Below, piece after piece: positions 9,654 through 16,450 of a stretch of DNA of 43,333 nt; position 1 is the first letter of the stretch, and each line of letters starts with the position of its first letter. Location: positions 1-43,333 of the forward strand of contig SFMI01000027.1 in the NCBI GenBank assembly GCA_004554425.1. Direction: 5' to 3'. The notes under the pieces are model-generated. The model did not search any database, had not been told where the DNA came from, and saw only the letters and a program-made list of their open reading frames with translations. Origin of the DNA: Candidatus Saccharimonadota bacterium (GTDB taxonomy: Bacteria; Eremiobacterota; Xenobia; Xenobiales; Xenobiaceae). Both the position numbers and the translations under genes were made by a program.

Positions 9654-9682
9654 ATAATACAACTATAAGATAGTAAAGTCAA
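9654..9682 (-). promoter_or_regulatory. Sigma70-type promoter for rpoBC
   Basis: TTGACT (9682-9677) and TATTAT (9659-9654) on the minus strand are separated by exactly 17 bp. Start of transcription is expected near 9646, leaving a leader of about 500 nt before rpoB. A weaker alternative (TTGACT at 9747-9742, TATAAG at 9726-9721, 15-bp spacer) lies upstream. The whole 9145-9806 gap holds these promoters, the leader structures and the divergent gapR promoter; small open frames inside it lack ribosome sites. Confidence 0.65.
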
Positions 9683-9753
9683 GTTTAGGCAAACGTACGA
9701 GCGCAGCCAAAGCTGAACCACTTATAAAAAACCTAGTTTCAAGTCAACTTTTT

Positions 9754-9762
9754 TGTTATAAT
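9754..9762 (+). promoter_or_regulatory. Extended -10 promoter for gapR
   Basis: TGTTATAAT is a perfect extended -10 element (TGnTATAAT). The region 16-18 bp upstream has no good -35, which extended -10 promoters tolerate. Transcription would start near 9769, about 38 nt before the ATG. Another -10-like TATAAT (9653-9658, with TTGACC 15 bp upstream) lies on the same strand further away. Confidence 0.6.
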
Positions 9763-9806
9763 GCCCCGGCAACTTAAACGAATTGATATACTTTTGGAGG
9801 AACACA

Positions 9807-10070
9807 ATGGAACCTGATGCCAAACTCGAAGCTATTGTCGAGCGTATTGAAGCTTTAGAAGAAGAAAAAGCTGGCATAGCTCAAGATATCAAAGACGTAT
9901 ATGCCGAAGCAAAAATCGAAGGATTCGATGTTAAAGTTCTGCGCCGTATTATTAGCTTGCGCAAGCTCGAGCCTCAAGAAAGAGAAGAGCAAGAAAGTTT
10001 ATTAACACTCTATATGCAAGCTTTAGGTATGTATAGCAACGCTCACAACAAACCTGAAGAGAAGAAATAG
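9807..10070 (+). CDS. gapR: GapR family (DUF2312) nucleoid-associated protein
   Basis: An 87-aa protein with the full signature of the GapR/DUF2312 family: a heptad-like helix (VERIEALEEEKAGIAQDIKD), then VYAEAKIEGFDVKVLRRIIS, a basic patch LRKLEPQEREEQ, and a C-terminal helix ending LYMQALGM. In Caulobacter GapR forms a tetrameric clamp around overtwisted DNA ahead of RNA polymerase and replication forks and stimulates topoisomerases (established for that homologue). The ATG at 9807 is preceded by GGAGG at 6 nt; an in-frame start 24 nt upstream lacks a site. It has its own promoter, diverges from rpoBC and is followed by tRNA-Pro. The family is best known in Alphaproteobacteria, which this genome does not resemble, so transfer or a wider distribution is possible. 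Confidence 0.88.
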   Translation: MEPDAKLEAIVERIEALEEEKAGIAQDIKDVYAEAKIEGFDVKVLRRIISLRKLEPQEREEQESLLTLYMQALGMYSNAHNKPEEKK

Positions 10071-10082
10071 TCTATCTTTTGC

Positions 10083-10110
10083 GGCTTATCAGCAACTTAG
10101 CAGCCTTTTT
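10083..10110 (+). terminator. Weak terminator candidate after gapR
   Basis: GGCT (10083-10086) can pair with AGCC (10102-10105) directly before TTTTT. The stem is only 4 bp with a 15-nt loop, so it is a poor terminator on its own. Confidence 0.3.
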
Positions 10111-10136
10111 GTCTGTCCACTTTGAATAGTTTAGCA

Positions 10137-10164
10137 TTGACAAGCCGCAAAATATGGATATAAT
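10137..10164 (+). promoter_or_regulatory. Consensus sigma70 promoter for tRNA-Pro
   Basis: TTGACA (10137-10142) and TATAAT (10159-10164), both perfect consensus, with a 16-bp spacer. Transcription would start near 10171, 13 nt before the tRNA. This is the strongest-looking promoter in the window. Confidence 0.85.
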
Positions 10165-10183
10165 CATCCGAGCATAGTTATGT

Positions 10184-10260
10184 CGAGGCGTAGCGCAGCC
10201 TGGCAGCGCGCAACGTTCGGGACGTTGAGGTCGGAGGTTCAAATCCTCTCGCCTCGACCA
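10184..10260 (+). tRNA. tRNA-Pro, anticodon CGG
   Basis: A complete 77-nt cloverleaf. The acceptor arms CGAGGCG and CGCCTCG pair over 7 bp, the anticodon stem is CAACG/CGTTG around loop TTCGGGA (anticodon CGG at 10218-10220), the T-arm contains GGTTCAAATCC, and the 3' CCA is encoded. It reads CCG proline codons. It stands alone with its own consensus promoter and strong terminator. Confidence 0.96.
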
Positions 10261-10273
10261 TACAGCGGATAAA

Positions 10274-10312
10274 GAGTCGATCAACAGCGAGTGTTGGTCG
10301 GTTCTTTTTTTT
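10274..10312 (+). terminator. Intrinsic terminator of tRNA-Pro
   Basis: GAGTCGATCAACA (10274-10286) pairs with TGTTGGTCGGTTC (10292-10304) over 13 positions, allowing G-U pairs, with a 5-nt loop GCGAG, followed directly by eight T. Confidence 0.9.
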
Positions 10313-10321
10313 GCCAAAAAC

Positions 10322-10390
10322 AAAAAAAATACCTGCCGCTATGCTTGCACGGAAAATATTCTTCCTCTTGCAACTCTACACCGTCGGCAG
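10322..10390 (-). terminator. Terminator candidate downstream of the 10417-11322 gene
   Basis: On the minus strand CTGCCG (10390-10385) pairs with CGGCAG (10338-10333), followed by GTATTTTTTTTG. A second stem TTGCA/TGCAA can form in the long loop. It lies about 30 nt after the stop codon. Confidence 0.5.
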
Positions 10391-10416
10391 ATATTTGTTT
10401 TACATTTGTTCCCCAG

Positions 10417-11322
10417 CTATACTTGAATATCGATAACTTCTTCGGGATTTACTGTTTCAAAATTACGATGTTTGGCAGGCAACAATTCTAATAAGCGGCG
10501 CATAATTTGCAAACGGAAAGGAGCAGTATCCTCAATAATTCTATGTTCGAAGGGACGAACAGCTGTTTTTATGTAGGGGCCTACAATATCTTCTATTTGG
10601 CTAAAACGAACCACAACATTTTCAGGTTCACCAGCTGGAAAACGACCGAAGATCAAACGTCCAGGTTTACTTAAAACCACTGCGTCAATATCCGGCAAAA
10701 CGGTTGGTTCCATTTCTGTCCAAAATATAGAGCGAAAAATTTGTTGACGAGACAATTTATTGCGCATTAGTACAATACGCGGTACATAAATTCCACGGCC
10801 GTCATAGCGCTTAGTCAATTGGGAGCGAGCATTAGCATAGCGCCACATAGTGTCCATTTGCTCCATAGGGAAATAATGGGGCAATTCGTCATCTCCCATA
10901 GACATGCGATGAATTGTGCGTTTATTTTGCTCGTTCCAAAGAACTTGCAACTGAGCTCCATCAGGTTTTTCAATTACCTGACCATTGGGAGTATAAATCC
11001 AATACTTAGTTTGTTTGGCAAACTGGGCCAAAATGGGCATACTCTCGCGAGCGATAAAAGTAGGGCAAACACAAGGAACGCTGACGCTTAAGCCAGTTTC
11101 GTAAGCACTAAAATTGATAACTCCTGGGCTCGGAGTTTTGCAAACGAATTCAAAAGAGACCAAAGTCTCCGGATTTATATATTCAGCACTCCACAAGGCG
11201 CCTCTAGCTCCCCCTTCGGTAATTTCTATATGAGGGGAAATAGCAGCAACTTTTTCTTTCAATTCTTCCGGAGTAGGACGCGGATCTACTGTCGAGACCA
11301 AAAAATCCATATCAAAACCCAA
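10417..11322 (-). CDS. Hypothetical protein, no recognised family
   Basis: About 301 aa, soluble, without signal peptide or membrane helix. I chose the TTG at 11322 because GGAGGT lies 7 nt upstream; a further upstream TTG would put the ribosome site inside the gene, and the ATG 12 nt downstream (MDFLVSTVDP) is too far from it. The sequence mixes predicted beta strands (FSAYETGLSVSVPCVC, VVLSKPGRLIFGRF) with a helical C-terminus ending in ELLPAKHRNFETVNPEE. No catalytic motif stands out, and the two Cys near residue 88 are isolated. It stands alone between tRNA-Pro (opposite strand) and a divergent secreted protein. The protein is well formed and probably real; its function is unknown. Confidence 0.7.
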   Translation of the reverse strand: MGFDMDFLVSTVDPRPTPEELKEKVAAISPHIEITEGGARGALWSAEYINPETLVSFEFVCKTPSPGVINFSAYETGLSVSVPCVCPTFIARESMPILAQFAKQTKYWIYTPNGQVIEKPDGAQLQVLWNEQNKRTIHRMSMGDDELPHYFPMEQMDTMWRYANARSQLTKRYDGRGIYVPRIVLMRNKLSRQQIFRSIFWTEMEPTVLPDIDAVVLSKPGRLIFGRFPAGEPENVVVRFSQIEDIVGPYIKTAVRPFEHRIIEDTAPFRLQIMRRLLELLPAKHRNFETVNPEEVIDIQV

Positions 11323-11535
11323 AACGCGTACCTCCAGAAGCAAGCTCGATCTTTTTGGCTAACCTTTTGTTTTTTCTTATTATTAACCTCCCGCCTAAGA
11401 TTCGTACATACAGAAAAAATAGCTAATTAAGCCGATAGTCACCTAAAAGAAGGGCAGTGAGCAAACAGACAAGAAATCTACGCAAGGTTAATCAGTACAA
11501 AAATCAGTCAGCCTTCAAGAGGTAAAGAAAAGAAT

Positions 11536-12660
11536 ATGGTTGCTTTTAACTTCAAAAAGTATTTAGCTATTGCCGGAGCTTTAGCCTTATTTACTTGCAC
11601 AACTCCCTCAGTCTCTCCAGCTCAGGCAGAAAATGGTGGAGAAAATAGCGGCATTACCATTTATCAAGCTACAGAACAGGAAGCTCAAAAAGCGGAAATA
11701 ACTGTTAATTCCTCCTCTACTGCAGACAGTTCCGCCTCAGACACTTCAGATTCAGAATACACCGACGAAGCCGCTCCCATATTCGATATGCGTGGAGACG
11801 ACGGCGTTCTTAGAGATTTTCGCCCCAGCGCTTTGTCTTTTATTAGCCGCAACCGTATATTAGTATGCGACGAGAATAGCCAACAGATGCATATTTTTGA
11901 CACAGAAGGCCGACGTTTTCGCCGTCTTGAAGTGCCACGTACTTTTCCTCAGCCGCGCTATACTGGCTTGTGCAATCTTGAAGACGGCAAGTTTTTTGTT
12001 GTAGGCAGCCACCATCATATCAACAACAATGTACGTTACCTTTGGGCCAGAGGTGTACTCCATTATTATGAATTGCGCGGCGAGCGCTTTACGGACAACT
12101 CGGCAGCCAACAACTACGATCCGGAAATGGCCTGGCGTAATACGGGATATTTCGGCGAAAACGCTCAACAACGCTTAAAAGTTGAAGGTATAGCTTGCAA
12201 TCCTATTGACGACGCTCTTTACTTTGCTCTCTCTCAGCCAATGAACAAAGATGAAAGCGTAATCATCTACAAAGCTTCGCTCAATCAGGTTATCGAGCGC
12301 AAGAAAAAAATCAATTTTGAGATTTTAAAAACTAATTTAAAACCGGGTTTGGACAGCTCACTCAACGAACCTTTCGTTCTGACTGATATTTATTACGTGC
12401 AAGATAAGGGATTGCTTTTCCTCTTGTCTTCCAAAACTCCAGACGAGAGATTCAGTGGCACCAGTCAAATTTGGTATCAGCCTGACGGCTCCGAAGAAGC
12501 TCGCTTAGTGGCCGATAACATCGCACCTGGCAATTTTGCTTCCGGTTTAGCTGCCTATAAAGTGGGTGACAATTACAATATCGGCATAGTTTTCGATAAT
12601 AACCCAGCCCAAAATGACATTCCTTCGCGCTTTTTGCTCTTGGAAGATGTATCTTTCTAA
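11536..12660 (+). CDS. Secreted beta-propeller-like protein
   Basis: A 374-aa protein with a clear Sec signal peptide: basic start (FNFKK), hydrophobic stretch to about residue 25, and a likely signal peptidase I cut after AQA (about residue 31). A Ser/Thr/Asp-rich linker follows (about 50-75), then repeating strand-turn units (FISRNRILVCDENSQQMHIF, GLCNLEDGKFFVVGSHHH, VEGIACNPIDDALYFAL, YYVQDKGLLFLLSS) typical of a beta-propeller such as the SdiA-regulated or esterase-like/DUF3616-type proteins. The exact family is not settled. It acts outside the cytoplasm. The next gene starts 18 bp downstream on the same strand, so the two form an operon. Confidence 0.75.
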   Translation: MVAFNFKKYLAIAGALALFTCTTPSVSPAQAENGGENSGITIYQATEQEAQKAEITVNSSSTADSSASDTSDSEYTDEAAPIFDMRGDDGVLRDFRPSALSFISRNRILVCDENSQQMHIFDTEGRRFRRLEVPRTFPQPRYTGLCNLEDGKFFVVGSHHHINNNVRYLWARGVLHYYELRGERFTDNSAANNYDPEMAWRNTGYFGENAQQRLKVEGIACNPIDDALYFALSQPMNKDESVIIYKASLNQVIERKKKINFEILKTNLKPGLDSSLNEPFVLTDIYYVQDKGLLFLLSSKTPDERFSGTSQIWYQPDGSEEARLVADNIAPGNFASGLAAYKVGDNYNIGIVFDNNPAQNDIPSRFLLLEDVSF

Positions 12661-12678
12661 GGGGAAGCGAAATAAAAA

Positions 12679-13221
12679 ATGAGCAGAGAAGACTTAGAAT
12701 TTTTGCAAGAATCAGGCCAAGAGTGGTATGCCCCTCAAGGACTACGTTTTACTTGTCAGCGCTGCGGACGCTGCTGTTCCGGCCCTTCTGGAATAGTACA
12801 ATGCACAAACAAAGAAGCCAGAGCGATGGCCAAAGAATTGCAAATGGATTGGAAAGAATTTTTGCATTCTGTGGTATGCCGCTATAAGGGGCAATTTTAC
12901 GTGAAGGAAGTAGAAAGTAAATACGGTTTTGATTGTGTGTTGTTGGAGCGTGACGAGAAAAATGCCCAAGCCCCTACAGGATGTATGGTAAGGAACTCGC
13001 GCCCCATACAATGTCGCACTTGGCCCTTTTGGCCAGAAGTGGTATTTTCGCCCAAAACCTGGCGCTTGGCCGCCAAACGCTGTCCGGGCGTAGGTATAGG
13101 CGAATTGCACAGCGTGGAAGAAATACGCCAAAAAGTAGCTTTAACTTCCGATCCTACAGACGCTCCTCCAGAAGATATGGTTCTGACAACGCGCTTGCCA
13201 CGCCGCACGAGCGAAAGCTAA
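12679..13221 (+). CDS. YkgJ-type CxxCxxCC cysteine-cluster protein
   Basis: A 180-aa cytoplasmic protein with the signature CQRCGRCC near residues 30-37, further Cys in GCMVRNSRPIQCRTWPFWPE and in AKRCPGVG. This is the YkgJ/UPF0153 family, thought to bind zinc or an iron-sulfur cluster; the biochemical role is unknown. It starts at an ATG with GGGAAG upstream, 18 bp after the secreted beta-propeller gene. Its stop lies only 6 bp from the stop of the convergent gene 13228-13605, with no room for a terminator, so rightward transcription must run antisense into that gene. Confidence 0.85.
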   Translation: MSREDLEFLQESGQEWYAPQGLRFTCQRCGRCCSGPSGIVQCTNKEARAMAKELQMDWKEFLHSVVCRYKGQFYVKEVESKYGFDCVLLERDEKNAQAPTGCMVRNSRPIQCRTWPFWPEVVFSPKTWRLAAKRCPGVGIGELHSVEEIRQKVALTSDPTDAPPEDMVLTTRLPRRTSES

Positions 13222-13227
13222 AGCCGC

Positions 13228-13605
13228 TTAATTCTTGTACCAAATTTTTTTGGCGTCTATTGATCTATCCCAATCACGACCGCCATGGACTGTAATGAGC
13301 GATCCTTTCTTTATATCGTTGAAAAATTCGACCCAGCTCACTTTTTCATAACGAAATTCCCCATCGTCAGGATTGGGAGTAGCGCGTCTCATAAGTTCGG
13401 TGTTGTATTTTACATAAACCCAATTTTGACGGCGATTGGGATTGGCATCAAGCTCAGCTATACCCAAGCGCTGTTCGGCCTTATCAACTACTACTATTCT
13501 ATATTCGCCAGTCGTCAAAATAATTTGAGCTTGGGCACTTCTCACACACCCCAGTCCCAAAATAATTGCGGCTAAAATAGCTAAATATTTGCCTACTTTT
13601 ATCAT
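13228..13605 (-). CDS. Small exported protein of unknown function
   Basis: A 125-aa protein with an N-terminal signal sequence (MIKVGKYLAILAAIILG). Cleavage after SAQA by signal peptidase I is likeliest; the Cys in GLGC makes a poor lipobox but lipidation cannot be excluded. The mature part has strands and charged turns (TTGEYRIVVVDKAEQRLGI, WVYVKYNTELMRR), with a C-terminal segment VTVHGG-like (SLITVHGGRDWDRS). I recognise no family. GGAG lies 7 nt before the ATG. It converges on the YkgJ-type gene, 6 bp apart. Confidence 0.7.
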   Translation of the reverse strand: MIKVGKYLAILAAIILGLGCVRSAQAQIILTTGEYRIVVVDKAEQRLGIAELDANPNRRQNWVYVKYNTELMRRATPNPDDGEFRYEKVSWVEFFNDIKKGSLITVHGGRDWDRSIDAKKIWYKN

Positions 13606-13636
13606 TTTTTTGCTCCGGTTAGACGTATAGTTTTAA

Positions 13637-13665
13637 GCGTGAAAGAAGTTTTCACGCCTTTTGTT
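13637..13665 (+). terminator. Hairpin with T-rich tail between divergent genes
   Basis: GCGTGAAA (13637-13644) pairs perfectly with TTTCACGC (13650-13657), 8 bp with a 5-nt loop, followed on the plus strand by CTTTTGTTTC. It is the first terminator-like structure met by rightward transcription coming from the 11536-13221 operon. It also lies 30-50 bp upstream of the leftward gene start, so it could instead be an operator for that gene. Confidence 0.45.
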
Positions 13666-13809
13666 TCTGTTAAATATTCTTTTTCCGATAAAGAAGCACC
13701 ATTTTTCGTCGCCACGGCAGGCCTATCCCTCCTAGCAGGATTTAAGCCTAAGAAGCTCGCAACTATTGGTAGGTATTTTTGTTGTTAATTTAAGAGGCGG
13801 TGTGTTTTT

Positions 13810-14283
13810 ATGGCAAATTATCCCTGTGCGGAATGTGGCAATATGGTAGAAACAAAAGGCATAGGCACCTGCCCGAAATGCGGATGCAAAAAGCCTTTTA
13901 AATGTAGCAAGTGTGGTAAACAAATCGGTCTAGATTTCGTTTACAAACCTGAGAAGCTCACTTTTAGCGGAAAACCTCTTTACTGCTTAGATTGCGGTTC
14001 CGACGTAGAGCAAGTTCCTTGCGCCCGTTGTGGCAAAACTCTAATCCGTTCTACCGGCGTAGAAAGACCTATAGACGGAGTTATTAAAGTTTATCACAAA
14101 GAATGTCTCGAGCAGCAGAGCAAGATTTACACCTTTGTGATGCCTATTACCGTGTTTGTAACAGGTATTGCTGTAGGCTACGCTGCTTGGATGTTAACCC
14201 ACGCCTGGTATGGCCTCGTAGTAGGTGCTTTGCTTGGAGCAGGCATAGGCAAAGCTGCAGCAGATAAATTTTTACCCAATTAG
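13810..14283 (+). CDS. Zinc-ribbon membrane protein
   Basis: A 157-aa protein of unknown function. The N-terminal 105 residues hold several CxxC pairs (CAEC, CPKC, CSKC, CLDC, CARC, and a C-terminal HKEC), typical of tandem zinc ribbons or LIM-like knuckles. Residues about 111-152 form two hydrophobic helices rich in Gly/Ala (PITVFVTGIAVGYAAWML and GLVVGALLGAGIGKAA, a glycine-zipper-like segment), so the metal-binding part is tethered to the membrane, probably on the cytoplasmic side. AGAGGCGG lies about 10 nt before the ATG. A strong terminator follows. Confidence 0.75.
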   Translation: MANYPCAECGNMVETKGIGTCPKCGCKKPFKCSKCGKQIGLDFVYKPEKLTFSGKPLYCLDCGSDVEQVPCARCGKTLIRSTGVERPIDGVIKVYHKECLEQQSKIYTFVMPITVFVTGIAVGYAAWMLTHAWYGLVVGALLGAGIGKAAADKFLPN

Positions 14284-14309
14284 CCACATAAAGTACAGTT
14301 CATATAAAA

Positions 14310-14355
14310 AAGAAGCCGCACTCCCCAATAATACGAATTGGGAGTGCGGCTTCTT
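14310..14355. terminator. Strong bidirectional terminator
   Basis: AAGAAGCCGCACTCCC pairs with GGGAGTGCGGCTTCTT, extended by AAT/ATT beyond one bulged C, with a 7-nt loop. A-run upstream and T-rich sequence downstream let it serve both the zinc-ribbon gene (plus) and the convergent gene at 14371-14676 (minus). Confidence 0.9.
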
Positions 14356-14370
14356 GCTTAATTATAAAAA

Positions 14371-14676
14371 TTAGGCAGTAAAAAGCTTAGGCACAAACCC
14401 CAAGCAATGAAGTCTGGAAATAGACTCTTGAAAATATTCCTCAGTGCCAGGTTCAAGTTCTTCCCAAGTGTAGGTAAGCACCGTGTCAACCGAACCCAAT
14501 TTACGTCTTACTCGACGTGGAGTGCTAAAAAATTCGGTCAGACGTCGATTTAATCCCACGTCTGGGCAATCAACTTTAACACCATTTTCATCATCGAAAC
14601 TCACGGTACCCAGAGGGAATTCCCCCGTTTTGCGCCCGTCCCGAGCCATAACTAAAGGATACAAGACATAATCCAT
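14371..14676 (-). CDS. Small hypothetical protein
   Basis: 101 aa, soluble, no recognised family. It begins MDYVLYPLVMARDGRK and continues with a beta-rich N-terminal half (GEFPLGTVSFDDENGVKVDC) and a helical C-terminal half (EEYFQESISRLHCLGFVP). AAAGGA lies about 11 nt before the ATG. It starts 83 bp downstream of the acidic protein gene 14760-16301 and may be its operon partner; it ends at the shared bidirectional terminator. Orderly charge pattern and ribosome site make it a likely real gene. Confidence 0.6.
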   Translation of the reverse strand: MDYVLYPLVMARDGRKTGEFPLGTVSFDDENGVKVDCPDVGLNRRLTEFFSTPRRVRRKLGSVDTVLTYTWEELEPGTEEYFQESISRLHCLGFVPKLFTA

Positions 14677-14759
14677 AGCTCATAATCCTTTCGTGAACTT
14701 ATATTTTTCCAACTTTTTTTCTTTTTCAGAAGCAGCGAAGGGATTCCGACTAAGCCACA

Positions 14760-16301
14760 TCAGGCTTGTTTACCGCTTTTAAGGTGCAAATACTCCAGGT
14801 AATCATACATAAGCCGATCAAAATCGTAAAGATCTTCACGGCTCCAAAGAGTCTCGCTACAATCATTAGCCGAGAAATAGGCTTCTACAGCCTGAGCAAA
14901 ATAGTTTACTGGATCGGCGCAAGACATAGGATCTGGAGCACAATGTCCCTCTAAATTCGTTTGGCAAGCCTGAGCATTAGCCTTAATTACCGGCGATTGC
15001 AAACTAGCGAAGGTGCCTTCGCCAAGAGCATGGTCCCAAGCCATACCGAAATAATAAAGCGCAGGATGGAACCCATAAATAGATTCTGCTTGGCCGGATT
15101 CGGAGAACAACTCTGAAGCAATAAGACAAAGCCGCTCTTTCGCTAGGTAGGCTCCATGACCTATTTCACGTCCTTGCAAAGAAGAATCGGCTGCGCAGAC
15201 AGCGGCCTTCAATTCTTGGTGGGACAGTAATTTTACTTTTAAGCCGTCGCGCATACACGCGTCTAGGACACCCTTGCCAAAGCGGCTGAGTAATAAACGC
15301 AAAGACTCGGCAACTTCAGGAGCAGCTTGGCACACAATTAGCTGATCAAGCACTTTTTCCAACTCGTGAGGCACTTTAAGAGCTTCAGCTTCACGTTTAT
15401 TCTTAGAAGTACGGCTGGATAACTCTACAACTTCTGGCACAGCCTCATGAAAGATAAAACCTTCAGAATTATCCAACAGAGATGATATAAAGCTGCTACC
15501 GTGCTTCTCTTTAGGCTGTGCTTTTTGAGCTTCAGCTCGAGATTGCGAGAGATCGACATCTTCGGCCGCAGGAAGAGAAGCTTCCTGATTGCCAACAGGT
15601 ATTTTAACAACTCTATCTGCAGAATCCGCCCGCACTTCCGGCTCAGTAGGAGCTACAACTTGAGCGCTCGTAGAAGCTGCCGCTTCTTCGGCTTGTGCTT
15701 CTTTAGCCTCTCTAACCATAGCTTCAGATAGAGCAGCTTCACGCTGACCATCTAAATCAATAACAGCATCTACCCCCAAATTGTCATGGCTGGGGACATC
15801 TTTTGTAGAAGTGGCCTTATCTTCCGAAGATTCAGTGGCTTCTTCTGAGCCATTATCTTCCGAATGTGCAGGCACAGGCAGCTCACTCAAAGGAGCATTA
15901 TCATCGGGAGTTTCCGCTTTTGAGTCGATAAGACAAGTACTTTGCCCTTCGTCAAAGAGAGTATCAGCCGAACGCTGAGCTGCCTTTTTATCCTCTTCCT
16001 CAACATCTTCTTCCCACATTTTGCGAAAAAGAGCAGCTCCTCCACCACCTCCCCCGCCACCGACTAAGTCATCCATGTCACCTAGCATATCTTCACCCAT
16101 GTCGGACAAATCGGAACTAAATTCGGCGGTATCATCAATATAATGGCTCTTACGTACGCCGGCCTTTTCTTTGCGTTCACGCATCATGTTGGTACGCAAG
16201 CCATCACTGGAGCGCTGAGTATTTTCCAGCATACGCTGATTCTGGGAATTCATTATGAAGATTGGATCCATCATGACTTTATCTACGTTCGCTCCACACA
16301 A
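14760..16301 (-). CDS. Acidic protein with a degenerate lethal-factor-like (ATLF) domain
   Basis: A 513-aa protein in two parts. Residues 1-290 are low-complexity, acidic and Ser/Ala-rich, including an eight-Gly run near residue 82, and are probably disordered. Residues about 325-505 resemble the zincin-like domain of anthrax-lethal-factor-type (ATLF) proteins: strand KVKLLSHQELKAA, a helix ending FGMAWDHALGEGTF, and a later helix DPVNYFAQAVEAYFS where active members carry the third ligand Glu. The position expected to read HELGH reads YYFGM (416-420), so the zinc site is lost. Basis: motif pattern by eye, not a search. Start is a TTG with AAGGA 5 nt upstream; ATGs at codons 10, 11 and 17 are alternatives. 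No signal peptide is visible. Confidence 0.5.
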   Translation of the reverse strand: MCGANVDKVMMDPIFIMNSQNQRMLENTQRSSDGLRTNMMRERKEKAGVRKSHYIDDTAEFSSDLSDMGEDMLGDMDDLVGGGGGGGGAALFRKMWEEDVEEEDKKAAQRSADTLFDEGQSTCLIDSKAETPDDNAPLSELPVPAHSEDNGSEEATESSEDKATSTKDVPSHDNLGVDAVIDLDGQREAALSEAMVREAKEAQAEEAAASTSAQVVAPTEPEVRADSADRVVKIPVGNQEASLPAAEDVDLSQSRAEAQKAQPKEKHGSSFISSLLDNSEGFIFHEAVPEVVELSSRTSKNKREAEALKVPHELEKVLDQLIVCQAAPEVAESLRLLLSRFGKGVLDACMRDGLKVKLLSHQELKAAVCAADSSLQGREIGHGAYLAKERLCLIASELFSESGQAESIYGFHPALYYFGMAWDHALGEGTFASLQSPVIKANAQACQTNLEGHCAPDPMSCADPVNYFAQAVEAYFSANDCSETLWSREDLYDFDRLMYDYLEYLHLKSGKQA

Positions 16302-16338
16302 GCAATTCCTTCAGCACTTATCTTGCGCTTAACTAAAC

Positions 16339-16416
16339 AAAAAAAAAGACAAAATAAAACCGCAGCTGACAGAACTTCTACTAAAAAAATATTAACAGTT
16401 CTGTCGCAAGCTGCGG
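16339..16416 (-). terminator. trpB terminator
   Basis: CCGCAGC (16360-16366) pairs with GCTGCGG (16410-16416), and inside it GACAGAACT pairs with AGTTCTGTC (9 bp). On the minus strand the hairpin is followed by TTTTATTTTGTC and then nine or more T. It begins about 35 nt past the trpB stop. Confidence 0.8.
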
Positions 16417-16450
16417 CTTACCTAAGCTATAAAGGAATGCACAAAAATTA

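Noticed and set aside
16056..16080. GGN repeat tract encoding eight glycines, as a possible microsatellite switch
   Set aside because: Codons are mixed rather than a pure repeat and the tract is a multiple of three, so it is unlikely to be phase-variable.
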